Below are positions 1 through 12,002 of a stretch of 64,000 nt of DNA, piece after piece. The stretch is from assembly GCA_019914945.1 (NCBI GenBank), contig CM034102.1:12327501-12391500 (forward strand). The letters are read 5' to 3'. The translations under genes were made by a program, and so were the position numbers. The stretch is from Typha latifolia. Taxonomy: Eukaryota; Streptophyta; Magnoliopsida; Poales; Typhaceae. The notes under the pieces were generated by a model that had not been told where the DNA came from, made no database searches, and saw nothing but the letters and a program-made list of their open reading frames with translations. Position 1 is the first letter of the stretch, and every line of letters begins with the position of its first letter.

Positions 1-237
1 TTAGGGACAAAGTAGAGTAAATATGAAACCAGAGTACATTCTTAGTTTTATAAGTCAGACTCATTTTTTTTTTCTTTTAATTTTGATTATATATATATAT
101 ATAATTATTATGTACAATTTATATTCTGTAAATTAGTCTGACCACATTATATTATTCTGTTATTTTTATCTCGAATCCCTTTATAATACACAGTTAATGA
201 ACAATGAATCTCCGTATATTTGTTGGTGAGATACGAG

Positions 238-290
238 TGAAGCTTGTAAGGTAGCCTTGTAGGTAGACCCTACATACATTACAAGCTTCA
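238..290. repeat. Short perfect inverted repeat (hairpin)
   Basis: TGAAGCTTGTAA at 238-249 is exactly complementary to TTACAAGCTTCA at 279-290. The loop contains a second small stem (GTAGG / CCTAC around a 5-base loop). It could be a tiny fold-back element or a transcribed hairpin; no function can be assigned. Confidence 0.7.
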
Positions 291-2184
291 ATTATAGGTC
301 ATATATTAATTGGACCACTGAGCTTATTTTATTAATTGTAAGATGATTGAGATCTTTCATTATATTCATTTTACTGGAGGTATACAGTGATAAAAGAGAT
401 GATGGCTAAGATTTGAGTCTAGTTATCTTGAGTAGGAGATAATAAAAGAGGAAGAAAACTTATTTTATTTTAAATTTTAAAAGTAGGATACGGTGAGTTA
501 ATTTATTAAAAGTAAAATGACAATTATGAAGAAAACAAAAATATGATAAAAAACGTAACATATTCAATATATTTGTTATATTTTTATTATCTAAAATTTA
601 ATTAATATTATTTTAAATACGTAAAAACACTTATTTGATACTCTATAATTTTATGAGGATCTTTTAATTCGATATATAATTTTACATAATTTGTCATCAC
701 AAGAATTTGAGTCCTCAACTAAGTCTCTATAATTAGATTTTACAATTGGATCAAATCTTCCAATAGAAATAAACTATAATGAACTAACTCTGACGTATAC
801 ACTTAATATAGTTTTGAGCCATGCAGTCGGAGATAATTAAATTGAATAACTAGGTCACTCTCCCATGAAGATGGACCTCAATGAGCTAACTTGGGCATAC
901 TTGGTGCAATTTAATGATTTATCCTCATAAAGTTGGAGTATATTAAACTAAGTATTGAGATTTAGGACACCTCCTTTTAGTTGAGGATGCCTAGCTAAGA
1001 TTTTTCATACTAGACATGCGGTGGGTTCCAACTTCCAACATACACAGAGAGAGAGTTAGACATGTCTGGTGCCTTGGGAAGTGCAAGCATCGGAGATAGA
1101 CAATTAATCCATGAGACAAAACACTTTGTCTGTTTGTTAGCTAGGGGTGTTCATGTCTCCCTCCCACTGCTTGGCTTGCGGCTCAACGATTAAAGAAACT
1201 ACTAGGAGAACAGCAAGTCTGCATCCATCCATGCATGCATGCGTGGGGAGACGAGAGGAGTAGGACAATAATATTTCCAAGGTGATATATATTAATGTTA
1301 CCTTAGGATTGAAGCCACTACTTGTCTCTCTTGTAGATCATATGCTATGTTTGTAAACAGTTTTCAGAACTATTGGTTGCAGTTGGCTGCAGGTATATGT
1401 AGTCTTTGTCACAGATAGTTATTACAAATAGACGTTGATCACCAGCTTATATGGACAAAAGAATACTGTAGTTTCGTCTAAAGTCATATGGACAAGATTA
1501 GTTTTCATGCATATCAAAGTACGTCCTTCCGGTATTGCCTCATAAGACTAACTAGTAGAGCTGTAGAGTTCATGTATACATCCTATAGGCTTTGAATTAA
1601 TGTACTGCAAAGCTTAGATGTTTTTTTTTTCCCCTCTCTCTCTCTTCCTCTATCTCACCGCTTAATTTGGGTTTGTGTGCTTACCATTGATATTATATAA
1701 ACTGAAAACTTTCGTGGGCTTCTTAGGTGGCGGCTGGTTTAAGTTCCCAGTAATCCTAGGGTTTCATCATGCCAAAAGCTTAGTTCACAACCCTCCATGC
1801 ACTTGTTTTGCTTTAGGTCTTTGCGTGTGTGTGTGTCTAGTACTCTAGGAAAGAGGTTTATGGAAAGACTTCAGAGGCCTTTAATTGATGGAGTGTAATC
1901 GAGCTTGCACGCCAGTATTACATAGCTGAGCTTAATCCCACGGTGTAACCTAGCTCTCCAATCACACTATATATATACTAATTGTTAGGAAGAAAATTGT
2001 CGTAATCTAAATGAAAAAGGATTTGATATAAACTATGGAATTAAACTCAACTCAAAATTACACCTACGCTATTAAGTGAGAGCCCAATAGTCTATATAAA
2101 CTCTAGTATTTCTGGATGTGGTTCGACATCCCCAGCTAATAAGTATTAAGTTTAAATCCTTACAATAATGAGTTTCACCGGAGA

Positions 2185-2336
2185 GTTAGCAAATTATGCG
2201 AAATTTTAAAAGTTTCTAAGTAAATTGGTAAGTTTTAGGAATGAAATTTTTTCACATAAATCACTTTTTGGTTCAACAATTTATGTCTTTAACACGGTTT
2301 ACTTAGAGACTTTCAAAATTTCACACAAGTTACTAA
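2185..2336. repeat. Fold-back (MITE-like) inverted repeat, ~150 bp
   Basis: The left arm (about 2185-2235) matches the reverse complement of the right arm (about 2285-2336) over ~50 bases with few mismatches; the core is GAAATTTTAAAAGTTTCTAA against its partner. The spacer is ~50 bp. Such near-palindromes are typical of miniature inverted-repeat elements. No clear target-site duplication was identified. Confidence 0.6.
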
Positions 2337-5300
2337 ATCAAAAAATAACTTATATTTAAAAATGGTTATCCAATTTATTGATTTTGTTCATACTAAAAAA
2401 AACTTTAGGATTAATTTGGTCAAAAGCTCGAGATTTCTCCCTGACCAAGGTTGTTATTTGTTAATTATATCTGGTCAAATTTCCAGCACGACATTAATCT
2501 CGACATCTACGCCAAAGAGATGGATTGCTAACTTAGTGCATGTGATTAGATCATAACTGTCTCTCATTACATTACATCATTTCTATAACGCCTAAATGCC
2601 ATCTATTTTATGCCCTTGAAGGTAGCCTGCAAGAATTTGTTATCACAAGTTGTCTAAATTATGCTCACAACTCCCGGCATCAACTCGTCATCAATCTTGG
2701 CACTTCCCTCCCTTGAAGTTGGGAAACTACTAACTAGTAAATAATAATTAGTGGAATCATTCCATTGGTAAAGAGAAGGCCAGGAAGCCTCGTAGGTTGA
2801 AGTTAAACTAACATACCATTGTGTTTTGGCACTCAGAAGAGAACAAAAGAGAAGTCTTGCAAGTGTGATCTTGGGGAGGAACCCAATGGTTATGGCAGTG
2901 CCTCACTTAGTTTACATACTCCTAGGAAGACATCAGAGATGCCACTCACCCAATCTGGATAAAAGAAAAGAAAAGTAAAAGAAAAGATATGAAACTTTAT
3001 TAGATAACTATTAGACCCAACAACTTAGGTGGCGTGTACTTATTTATGAAGTAGGTTTTTTTTTTAATGTATTATATAATTAAATACTTACTTATATATT
3101 TTTTTCTCAAATCTACAAGTTATAAGTTCTATGTCAAATTATGCATAAAATCTTTTCACATGTTGAGAGGTGCAATAACGTTAATACACATTTTCTAAGC
3201 AAGATTTCTAATATAATTAAATATAATTTTTTATATAATTTTATTTAAAGTAATCATTACATTATATAACTGAATAATAAAATATGAGTAAAGTTATAAA
3301 TATTTTTATTTAGAATTAAGAAATGTATGTAAAATTATCATTAAAAAAAATCTTATGTATAAATCAAACAATATCTTCAATTATTAGGTAATAAACTAAT
3401 AATGTATATCAAATATTTAATACAATATCTGACGCACGTATAACTCTCTACACACACGATAATAGATAAGAAAAAATAGAGATAAAATATAGCCACAAAT
3501 ATCATGTTAGATAAGTTGGTCTACAAATATAAGCTGTTAAGTAATGTATTAACAATATAAGCCATACTTTAACATAAAATTTTGAAAAATTTATAAAAAT
3601 TATCCTACTATTTGCTTTCTTTATTACGATTAAAAATTATCATATGGCTATTTATTATTCGACTGCTGTCTTGTTTTTGTTGCATTGGAAACACCATAAA
3701 GTTTAACCTAATAGTTGCTAAGACATAGAGAATATTTTGTTACTTTTAAAAATAAATAAAAAATAAGACCTAGTTAAGATTGTTTATTGGAAGGTTGATA
3801 ATACTGTCAAAAAAGTAAGTAAGGCATATTAATTTGCACAAGGATACTACAGTTAACTTATTTAATTATCATATTAACTGTTAGTTAAATGTATAACAAT
3901 ATGACATTTTTGCAGCAATACAAACAAAATGTAAGGTTTGAATGATGAATATTCTAAGGTGCTAGTATAATGAAAAGTATTAATACTCGTCATTTAAAAT
4001 TTTTGGTTACAAGAAAAAAGTTTGAATCTCTATCGCAATTTAACTGTAATTTTCACAATAGAAAAATTGGATTTTCTTTTTAATATATTTTTTATTCTAT
4101 TGTGAAAAGTTCATTGATAGGAAAAAAAATAAAATTAGAACGGATAATAAATACAAAAGGCAATGTATAGATATATATTTTTAATAAATAGTTGCCAAAT
4201 TTTATTAATGGATACCTATCCTATCCTATATCCTACTTCTCTTTTAACTACCATTCTTTGTTTCAAATTTTTAATTAGGATGGTCGTTTCTCGTTAACCA
4301 AGGTGTTATGCATGCGTTAGCTCACATGCAAAAGAGATGAAAAAGAATGATTACTTAAAGGATTAGTCACTACTTAATCCTTTATTAAAGGATGTAAAGT
4401 ATTGCTTGCATGTTCTTAGAGTTGGGATTTACGTTATATATAACCAAATTAAATACCAACCACTAGTGAGGACAAAATGCATAGCCACAACTATTTAAAT
4501 CCAAAGAAATGTCTTGGAAATTAGCCATTAAATAACACGTTTATGGATACCGTTTTGGCTTTTACTTAGTTTACTGAACTAACCCAACATTTAGAGATAA
4601 TTTTGACCCCCTTAGCTATATATATATATATATGTAAAACCTCCACAATGCCTTTTTTATTAGTTGTGTCTTTAACTTCTTTTCGTTAAAAAAAATCACA
4701 TGATTGTTGTGAGATTAAATTTAGATTTCTGAAAGAAAGAAAGAAAGAGAAAAAAAGTTAAAACGTAAAAATAGTCATTTAATATTTTCTATTAATAAAG
4801 TTGTGAAATGTTTAGAGAATTATGGGAACCAATAGGCTACGAAAACAAATGAGTTGATCTACGTGAAAAATGAGAAATAATTCAAAAGTCCCAGTATTAA
4901 AGGGAAATATATATATATATATATGGTTTCTTCTGTTACAATTTTGCCCTTTTTCTTTTGCAAGAAATATCCCTTGTGCATAATCTAGAATTCAGAACAC
5001 AAGAATAATTTTTTATGAAACATTATTAGTTAATGCATTAAGTAAATGGTATTATGAAGAAATAAAAATTTAATCAAAAATGGAAGAAGAAATAAAAGCA
5101 AAATAAGAATATGATCATCATCATCAAATTTAATTGCACCATTAATCTCAAGGTCCACTTTAGATCAATTTAAAGGTGGGCCACGGCCCACGGCCCACAA
5201 TCAATACAGCATAGAATTGCTTGACTCTTAGATTAATTAATTAAAATTTAATTTTGTATTAGAAGCTTTCACTTAGATTAATTATTATTATTATTATTAT

Positions 5301-5587
5301 TATTGTTTGATTTGAGCACAAACAATATATATACAATACTTAAGTGAAAAATCCGCAGATATATCAAGAGAATCAAACCCACAACCTCTGTTATAAGCTA
5401 ATAGGACTCAACCACTAGACTATAATACTTGACATTAAGAGTTAAATTTATAATATCATGCATGAAATATTGATGGCTGATTTATTTTCTTTTGCAAATA
5501 TTTTTGCTATAGCACCTACTGTTTCAACTAATTATTAACTATGGATTGCTTGCTTATTTAGTTTAAGACCATATTATATGTGCTGAT

Positions 5588-5615
5588 AACTATACAAGGT
5601 GTGTCTTGTATAGTT
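5588..5615. repeat. 11-bp perfect inverted repeat with 6-base loop
   Basis: AACTATACAAG (5588-5598) and CTTGTATAGTT (5605-5615) flank the loop gtgtgt. It lies at the edge of the outer copia remnant and may be incidental. Confidence 0.6.
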
Positions 5616-5639
5616 TGCATATATGATGATGATAAATTA

Positions 5640-6248
5640 GATAAAGTCCGGTGGTTGAGAAATAATTATTAATTTTTCAAGCTCATCTTATAAAATGACA
5701 TTTCTAACATCAAGTTGCCTCAATATCAAATTATACGAAAGAGCGGGACTAAGAATGAGTCAAATAATATCTTGTTTAGTAACCCTACTAAATGTTTCAC
5801 CATAGTAATACTTGTATATTCGTGTATAATACTTAGCCACCAAGCAAGTCTGTGTCTTTTAATGGATCTATTGACATTTTTCTTAATTTTGAAGACTCAT
5901 TTACATCCTACAATATTCATATTTAGTTAAAATGGAACAAGAGACCAAATCTTATTATTAATAAGAGTATCGAATTTCTATTATATTGCTTGTCGTCAGT
6001 GTGGATCTCTGTAGACAATACTATAAAAGGTGAATTCAATAGGAAAAGAAAGATGTGTTAATTGAAAAATAATACCTTAGGTTGGTGAGTGCTATCTTGA
6101 GTAGAGTGACCATATGAAGACTCCAATCTGATGTAATTGAATTTGCACTTTGTGGTGGTATATGATCTTCATAAATAGATATTTGGGAGGATAATCTTAC
6201 AAAGTTAGAAAGCTGCAAAGCATGTTCAATTGAATTAGATTGGTTTGG
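5640..6248 (-). mobile_element. Outer Ty1/copia remnant: start of reverse transcriptase
   Basis: The minus-strand translation of about 5940-5650 contains the start of a copia reverse transcriptase in broken frames. The segment NIVGCK-stop-VFKIKK corresponds to the family motif NIVGCKWVFKIK, followed by a decayed RLVAKGF-like stretch and an LRQLDV-like stretch. Stop codons and frameshifts interrupt it. The piece ends abruptly at the boundary of the inner copia element at 6249, and the same element resumes on the far side at 10844. It is a dead copy. Confidence 0.6.
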
Positions 6249-6468
6249 TAAAGGTTTAGGAAGAAATCCAAAAAAGCTAGATAGTTTTCCTTTACTATTT
6301 TTATTAATAGATATAGGTTACAGCTCCAATGTTGTTACTACGACTTGGACTAATGTGGAGTTTGTTACAAGTAGTTAGATTTTTAACTAATACACGTTTA
6401 TTTATAGTAACAACTAGTTTTTCTAACTAATACATAGTTATTTTTAATAACAACTAATATCTCTAACA
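6249..6468 (-). repeat. 3' LTR of inner copia element
   Basis: This ~220 bp repeat aligns along its length with 10623-10843, at roughly 85% identity by eye, so the insertion is old. The inner boundary is the canonical ...AACA end (plus strand) next to the polypurine tract. Confidence 0.8.
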
Positions 6469-6626
6469 TCCCCCCTCAAGCTCAAGGACGGATATCGTGA
6501 AGATTGAGGAAACGTAGAGTTGGTAGCGATTTGGTAAACACATCACCGATTTGATCGGTTCTAGGAATGTGAGTCAAGTAGATGGTGCCGTTGAGAACAT
6601 GCTCACGAATAAAGTGAACATCAATA

Positions 6627-7135
6627 TCAATATGCTTCGTGACTGAGAAACAAGATTTTTAGACATATGAAGTGCACTAATATTGTTACAAAATAAGATA
6701 GGTGGAGAGACCAAAGCACTTCTATTGTGGTGGAGGCAAGAGCACGATACTCGACTTCCGAACTAGAGTGGGAAACAGTGAGTTTGTTTATTGGCTCCCT
6801 AAGACACAAAATTAGGGTTGAAGAAAATTGCATAGCCTGTAGTGGAATGACAACTGCCAACAACTGGCTCAATCAGCATCTAAGAAAGTATAAAGAAAGA
6901 GAAAGAATTACTTTTATAGAATTAAAGTCCAAGAGAGAGAGTGCCTTTAATATAATGAAAGATACATTTAACGACCTTAAGATAAGACTCCGTCGGTTTG
7001 TGCATGAACTGACAAATGTGTTTAGCAACAAAGGTTAAATTCGGACGACTAAAAGTAAGATATTGAAGAGACCCCACCATTTGGCAATAGAGTGAAATGT
7101 CCTTAAAAGGAGTAGAACTATAAGTAGACAAATAT
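6627..7135 (-). pseudogene. Copia reverse transcriptase end and RNase H fragment
   Basis: Two minus-strand frames match the copia C-terminal region. At 7131-6922 is a segment reading MVGSLQYLTFSRPNLTF followed by CQFMHKPTE and a LKGTL-like end, the conserved stretch between reverse transcriptase and RNase H. At 6872-6627 is TVSHSSSEVEYRALA, the RNase H core (family form SRSSTEAEYRALA). They lie in different frames, so the product cannot be made intact. Confidence 0.8.
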
Positions 7136-7188
7136 AGTCCAGCAGTAAGGGGGCCCTTGGCAGGCTTAAGATTAGAAATATTAAATAG

Positions 7189-7800
7189 CTACAAGAATTG
7201 AAGGGCATATTGAGTTTGGGAAGGAATTAGAGATGATGTAGTTCGATGAACTTTCATGCTGAGGAAGAAGTATAGAGGGCCTAAATTCTTCGTAGCACAT
7301 GTCTTAGATAATTGAGATATAAGTTGGTGTACAAGAGAAGAATCACTTTTAGCAAGAATAAGGTAATTAAAGTATAGCAATAGAAGAACAATATGGGTAT
7401 CATGATGCCAGGCAAAGAGTGAGGTGTCATATTGGCACTATTTAAAACCAAGAGAAAGAAGACATGAAGGGAACTTGTGGTGCGAAGCATGTGACGCTTG
7501 TTTAAGGCCATAAAGTGCCTTGTGCAACCAAAACACATGGGTTGGATTTGCTAGATCAAGAAAACTAGGGGTTGCTGAAGATACATCATCTCTTATAGAT
7601 CACCATGAAGAACGGTATTTGTAATGTCTAGTTTGTGAAACAACTACCCAAATAAAATAGCAAGAGAAAGAATAAGCTGAATAGTATTAGGCTTAACAAC
7701 ATGACTAAATGTCTCATCATAATCAATGCTTAGTTGCTAATTGTAACCTTTAGCGCCTAGCCAAGCCTGATAACGAGCAACAGTACCATCAGCAGCAAGT
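7189..7800 (-). pseudogene. Copia reverse transcriptase palm fragment with lost active site
   Basis: The minus-strand frame at 7380-7189 contains SDSSLVHQLISQLS and NLGPLYFFLSMKVHR, which correspond to the copia sequence that follows the YVDD catalytic motif. Where the family has LLYVDDI this copy reads MLYFNYL, so both catalytic aspartates are replaced. Further upstream (to ~7800) the RT N-terminal part is present only in broken frames. Confidence 0.75.
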
Positions 7801-8074
7801 TTAATGCGATAAATCCATTTGTACCTGACAATGTTCATAGATGGATGGAAAGGAACCGAGGACCAAATGACATTACAAATTAATGCCTCATATTCTATTT
7901 GCATGGCAAAAACCCACCTGGAATCCTTTGTAGCTTGCTTATATGTGCTTGGCTCAGTCAGATGCGAGGGAGAAGCTGTTATAAAAGTAGTAGGAATAGT
8001 GCGACGAGAGGCATAAAAAATTTAGGGGCAACAAATGTCATCATGAGAGCAAGTAATCATAGGATGAGTGTTGA

Positions 8075-9327
8075 TTATACATTGAGGGGGTGCAAGGTGG
8101 AGGAAGGAGGAAGAGTGACATCGGTGGAGGTAGACACATTCTCTGTCAATGAAGTAGGTGCAATAGTGAGGTTGGTAGTCATGGTACCAAAGGGAGAAGA
8201 GGCAACAAGATGTGGTGCCAGTGATGGTTGAACTAGATCAGGATCGTGCCAAGTCTTAATGAAATGAGAAGGCTTGACATTGAAAGCTGATGATGGTGAC
8301 AAAGGTAAGAGAGATGGCAATGAGAATGAATTTTTAGCAAAAAAACATGGCGAGAAATATAGACTCAATCGGTAGTCGGGTCAAGACAACGATACTCTTT
8401 ATAGCGACCATAGTAGCCGAGGATGATACACCGAACCCTCTTAAAGTCAAGCTTGCCCCTCCCAAATAGCTGTAAACAAGGATAACAAGTGCAACCAAAA
8501 AAACTTTGAGGTAAGTATTAGATGGTTGTTTTCTAAAGATAAGAGAATATAGTGTCTGGTCATGCAGAAGTTTAGAAGGACGGCAATTAATCAAGTAGAC
8601 AATTATAGAGAAACCATATTGCCAGAAGTCCTTCGAGAGATATGAATGAGCTAATAGAGTGAGAGCGGTCTCAACAGTAGAACGGTGCCTACATTCGGCA
8701 AGACCATTCTATTCAAGAGTGCTAAGGCAGAACATTAAGTAAAAGGTTCCTTCAGATTTAAAAAAGGATTGTAGAGAAGAGTTCAAGTATTCACCACCAT
8801 CATTCATTTGAACAACTTTAATAGATGTATTATATTAGCAATGAATAAGCCTAAAAATGGTAATGAAGATATCAACAACTTCATATTTGTGATGCAGTGG
8901 AGTATCATGTAAACTGTGAGAATTCATCAACAATGATTAAATAATAACAAAATCCATCCAAAGATATAATAGGTGAGGGTCCCCAAACATCCCTTTGAAG
9001 AGTATGCAAAATGATTTTGAAATAAAATGATAATGTTCAAAAGGTAGTTTGAAGGATTTACCAAACTTAAAACTATCACAAACATGTTTATTTAGAAAAC
9101 TAGAAATATGAAAAAAAAAATGAAAGTGTCCTCAAAGCATGAGAGAATGGCTGGCCCAAATGAGCATGCCATAGATCGCCACCAACTTTATTATGCAGTA
9201 AGTCAACATTTACCGGAGGATCTACTTTATTGAAAGGGATGTAATATATGCCCCTACTACTAGGCCTAGACAGTAGTTTCTTCCTTGTCTGCAAGTCCTT
9301 AATTATAAAACCCAACAGATAAAACAT
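8075..9327 (-). pseudogene. Copia GAG-pre-integrase and integrase fragments
   Basis: The frame at 9327-9100 holds KDLQTRKKLLSRPSSRGIYY and LWHAHLGQP, matching the GAG-pre-integrase domain (family form LWHxRLGHP). The frame at 8594-8334 holds LINCRPSKLLHDQTLYSLIF, a decayed form of the integrase C-terminal stretch (INRLPTPVL...SPYELLF). Several stops separate the pieces, and the central catalytic part of integrase is not readable in one frame. Confidence 0.7.
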
Positions 9328-9450
9328 GAAGAAATATTAATTGTATGAACTAAGAGACAATTAATAAATTCTTTTATAAAAAAGGAAAGATAAGTACTTT
9401 TTTCAGACAAAGAGAGAAATATAAGAAAATAATTGCAGTATGAGAAATAA

Positions 9451-10049
9451 CTAACTCTTAGTCATTACCAAATATAACATAATCAGAACCATACAATATG
9501 GAGCCATACCTTCAGTGGCAAAAGTATCAACAGTCATATGACGAGATGCGCCTATATTGGGATACCAGGCTGAGTCGTTCTGATAGGCAAGATTAAGGGT
9601 TGTAAAGGCCCAAGCAATGTTGAATGGAGATGGAGCTTCGCACACATTTGCCTTATGGTTAGAATAACCACACTTATAGTAATAAAGAGATGTTGAATCG
9701 CTGACGATAGGTGTAACATGAGTTCAACCTCAATGAGAAGAAGATTCATGACCATGTGTAAGGAAGTGAGTACTATGACAGGTACATTGAAAGGAGTTTT
9801 GGCTGTGGGAGTGGCGGTCACCACCATGAGAAGAGTCGGAGTGATTGTCAGTCGATTTGGATGAAAAAAGAGTAATAGAAGAAATATTGGTTTATTGGAT
9901 ATCTTGAAGACGATGCTCAAAATCAAGAAGAAGTTTGTGACCTCATCAACAGATGGGAGTGAACGAGTGAGATGAATGACCATCACAGCAGGATCATATT
10001 CTGAAAGAAGAACTTTGTAAAGAAGAAATATAAAGTTGCTATCCGTCAC
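9451..10049 (-). pseudogene. Copia gag and protease fragment with altered protease motif
   Basis: The frame at 10049-9552 begins with a gag segment (VLLSEYDPAVMVIHLTRSLP), resembling the UBN2-type copia gag (GLGPEYDPxVxSIT). The overlapping frame at 9645-9451 contains WYPNIGASRHMT, where the family has WYPDSGASHHMT. The catalytic aspartate of the protease is therefore asparagine here. The two frames overlap out of phase. Confidence 0.7.
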
Positions 10050-10622
10050 TAGTTCATTGTCTATGGCTAGGGTGCATCTAATAGCATATGCCTTGTGAAC
10101 ATAATCGGTAATGGGAGAAGTGCCCTTTGATAGAGAGTGAAGCTCACTATTGATGCTCTACAAGCGAGCATGAGTAACTATCCCATATAAAGTCTCTAAG
10201 GTCTGCCAAATCTCATGGGTAGAAACATAATGGACAACTTGAGCGAGTACATTGTTAGATAAGAAGGAAGCAATTTAGGCCAAGACCATCTGATCAAGCC
10301 GAAGCCAACTAAGAATTGTTGGATCAAGATCAGAACAGGCGGGATGCTCCAAAGTGCCTCATACCAAGCCGAGTAAGCCATGGTAGTAAAGGATGAGTAG
10401 CACTTGCATCTTCCAAACAAGGTAATTGGACGCAAGAAGCTTGAAAGATATCTCTTGTGTGATCGACTTCACAACTGGGAAAATAGAACAAATAATCACC
10501 GTGGAGAAGGTGGTGTTGAAGAGGTAATGCTATGAGTATTGGAGGGAAGGGAGGCCATTGAGAATAAAAGGATGATGCAGGCTAAATGATGACTCACCTA
10601 GTAGAGAGGTTTTGATATCATA

Positions 10623-10843
10623 TGAAAGTTCAGTGAAATTGAAAAAGCTCAATGGTTTTTCTTTACTATTTTTATCAATATATATAGGTTATAGCTCCAA
10701 TGTTGTTACAACAACTTTGGCTAACGTGGAATTTGTCACAGCTTAGTTGTTAGATCTTTAACTAATACAAGTTTATCTCTAGTAACAACTAGTATATCTA
10801 ACTAATACATAGTTATCTCTAATAACAACTAATGTCTATAACA
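10623..10843 (-). repeat. 5' LTR of inner copia element
   Basis: This 221 bp repeat pairs with 6249-6468. On the plus strand it begins TGAAAGTTCAG and ends TATAACA, the TG...CA limits expected of an LTR. The primer-binding site lies immediately to its left. Confidence 0.8.
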
Positions 10844-11970
10844 TTTTGTAGGTATTGTACGGCTTAGAGATAACTAGAGTTCTTGTATAATATTAGTTAT
10901 GAAATGTCACATAATAATGTAATAAATGGTGGATTTGCATATGGTGCCGAAAAGAAATAAAATGCATTCTCATCAAATATCACACGTCTTGAAAGAAGAA
11001 TTTTACTTATGGTTGAATATAAACATTTGTAGTTTGTTTCGTTTACTATAGCTAGGAAGTATGTATTTCTTGCTCTCAAATTCAGGCTTTCCTTTGCCAA
11101 GTCTGAATAATGTTTGGATCTTATTGATCTTTCATTTGCATGACAGCAAAATAGTGTATTAGTAGTGATGTATCATCATCAAGTGCAACACATTAATCAA
11201 TCTTGTGATTAGAAATGAGCGGAAGAACAAGGATTATCATGTCCATATCTATGGTTGGGTTTACCTCCTCTACCATGGCATGTATCAAAATAATAATTAT
11301 GTTTGAAGTTGGTAGTAAAGTTGTTGTATTTTTTCATCATATTTAACAACACTAAATCAAATTTGAAGCTCTTCATTAACGACAAAGTTAGAAATAATTG
11401 GATAGACTTTTCAATGTGTATAAGATAATACTGATAACATTTTAGATGATAAAGTTTTGGCAAATGGCAAATATCTGTGTTTGAAGATAATACTGATAGT
11501 ATTTTATGGCATTCACATTTGTGTTCATACTCAACATATGAAAGGCGAATTGCAATCTCTCTTCAAGAGCATAAAATCAATTGCTGAATATGTTCAATGC
11601 GCAAAGGTATTGCCCTTAGCTCTTGCAAGTGCTAGCAAGCCGATTGATAATAAGTACTTTGTGATGTAGCTTTTTTGTGGTCTTAGTTTGAAGTATGATC
11701 CGATTGTTGTTGCTCTCAGCATTGCTCGAGGGCTTCTTGCTTTTGGGGAAGTTGCATCATTTGTTCTTAATTTTTAAATTAAGGCTATCATATGTCAAAC
11801 CTTCTAATAATTCTCATGTAGCTTTTCATTCTCGTAGAGATTGACATGATAGTAGTGGTTAAGGTGGATGCTATTTTAGTTAAGATCATGTTTGGGTTAA
11901 GTGTTTAAATTCAAAAATACAGGAGGACTTTATGAAATTGAGTAAACGAGTAAAATGCAATTTATTGTTA
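10844..11970. mobile_element. Outer Ty1/copia remnant: integrase end (-) and gag pieces on both strands
   Basis: The minus frame at 11100-10897 contains YKCLYSTISKILLSRRVIFDE, matching the copia post-integrase stretch YKCLxxxxxKxxxSRxVxFDE. It continues the outer element interrupted at 6248. Further right, the minus frame at 11463-11209 has a gag-like segment (LVLLNMMKKYNNF, then CHGRGGKPNHRYG). Between 11520 and 11790 the plus strand carries a gag UBN2-like sequence: ELQSLFKSIKSIAEYVQ, PIDNKYFVM, then GLSLKYDPIVVALS in a broken frame. Gag pieces on opposite strands side by side suggest a local inversion near 11450-11500. Confidence 0.55.
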
Positions 11971-12002
11971 ATAAAATTTTGTCAATACGAGTATAGTTAG
12001 AG

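Larger units (their letters stand above)
1..5640. other. AT-rich intergenic DNA without a recognisable gene
   Basis: No reading frame here resembles a known protein and no tRNA or rRNA was recognised. The stretch holds simple repeats (a TA run near 4618-4633, a second TA run near 4908-4924, ATT repeats near 5281-5306) and three inverted repeats listed separately (238-290, 2185-2336, 5588-5615). Around 1690-1800 there is a TATA-like word (attatataaac) followed by a leader-like stretch, but no open frame follows it. This is most likely intergenic DNA with decayed transposon sequence. Confidence 0.6.
6249..10843 (-). mobile_element. Inner Ty1/copia LTR retrotransposon, complete ends, degenerate pol
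   Basis: This minus-strand element is about 4.6 kb. It is bounded by two direct repeats (6249-6468 and 10623-10843). Just inside the right (5') LTR, read on the minus strand, is TGATATCAAAACC, close to the usual copia primer-binding site TGGTATCAGAGCC. Just inside the left (3') LTR is a G-rich polypurine tract (6469-6480 on the opposite strand). From right to left come gag, protease, GAG-pre-integrase, integrase, reverse transcriptase and RNase H fragments in the normal copia order, with many stops and frameshifts. It sits inside another copia element; the flanking 5-mers (tttgg and ttttg) are only a near match as a target duplication. Confidence 0.85.

Noticed and set aside
1141..1260. Possible microRNA-type hairpin (GTCTCCC near 1156 against GGGAGAC near 1245).
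   Set aside because: Only about seven consecutive pairs were found and the sequence matches no plant microRNA I know.
1621..1800. TATA-like word followed by a leader-like stretch ending in ATG.
   Set aside because: The ATG near 1769 opens only a four-codon frame and nothing coding follows within several kilobases.
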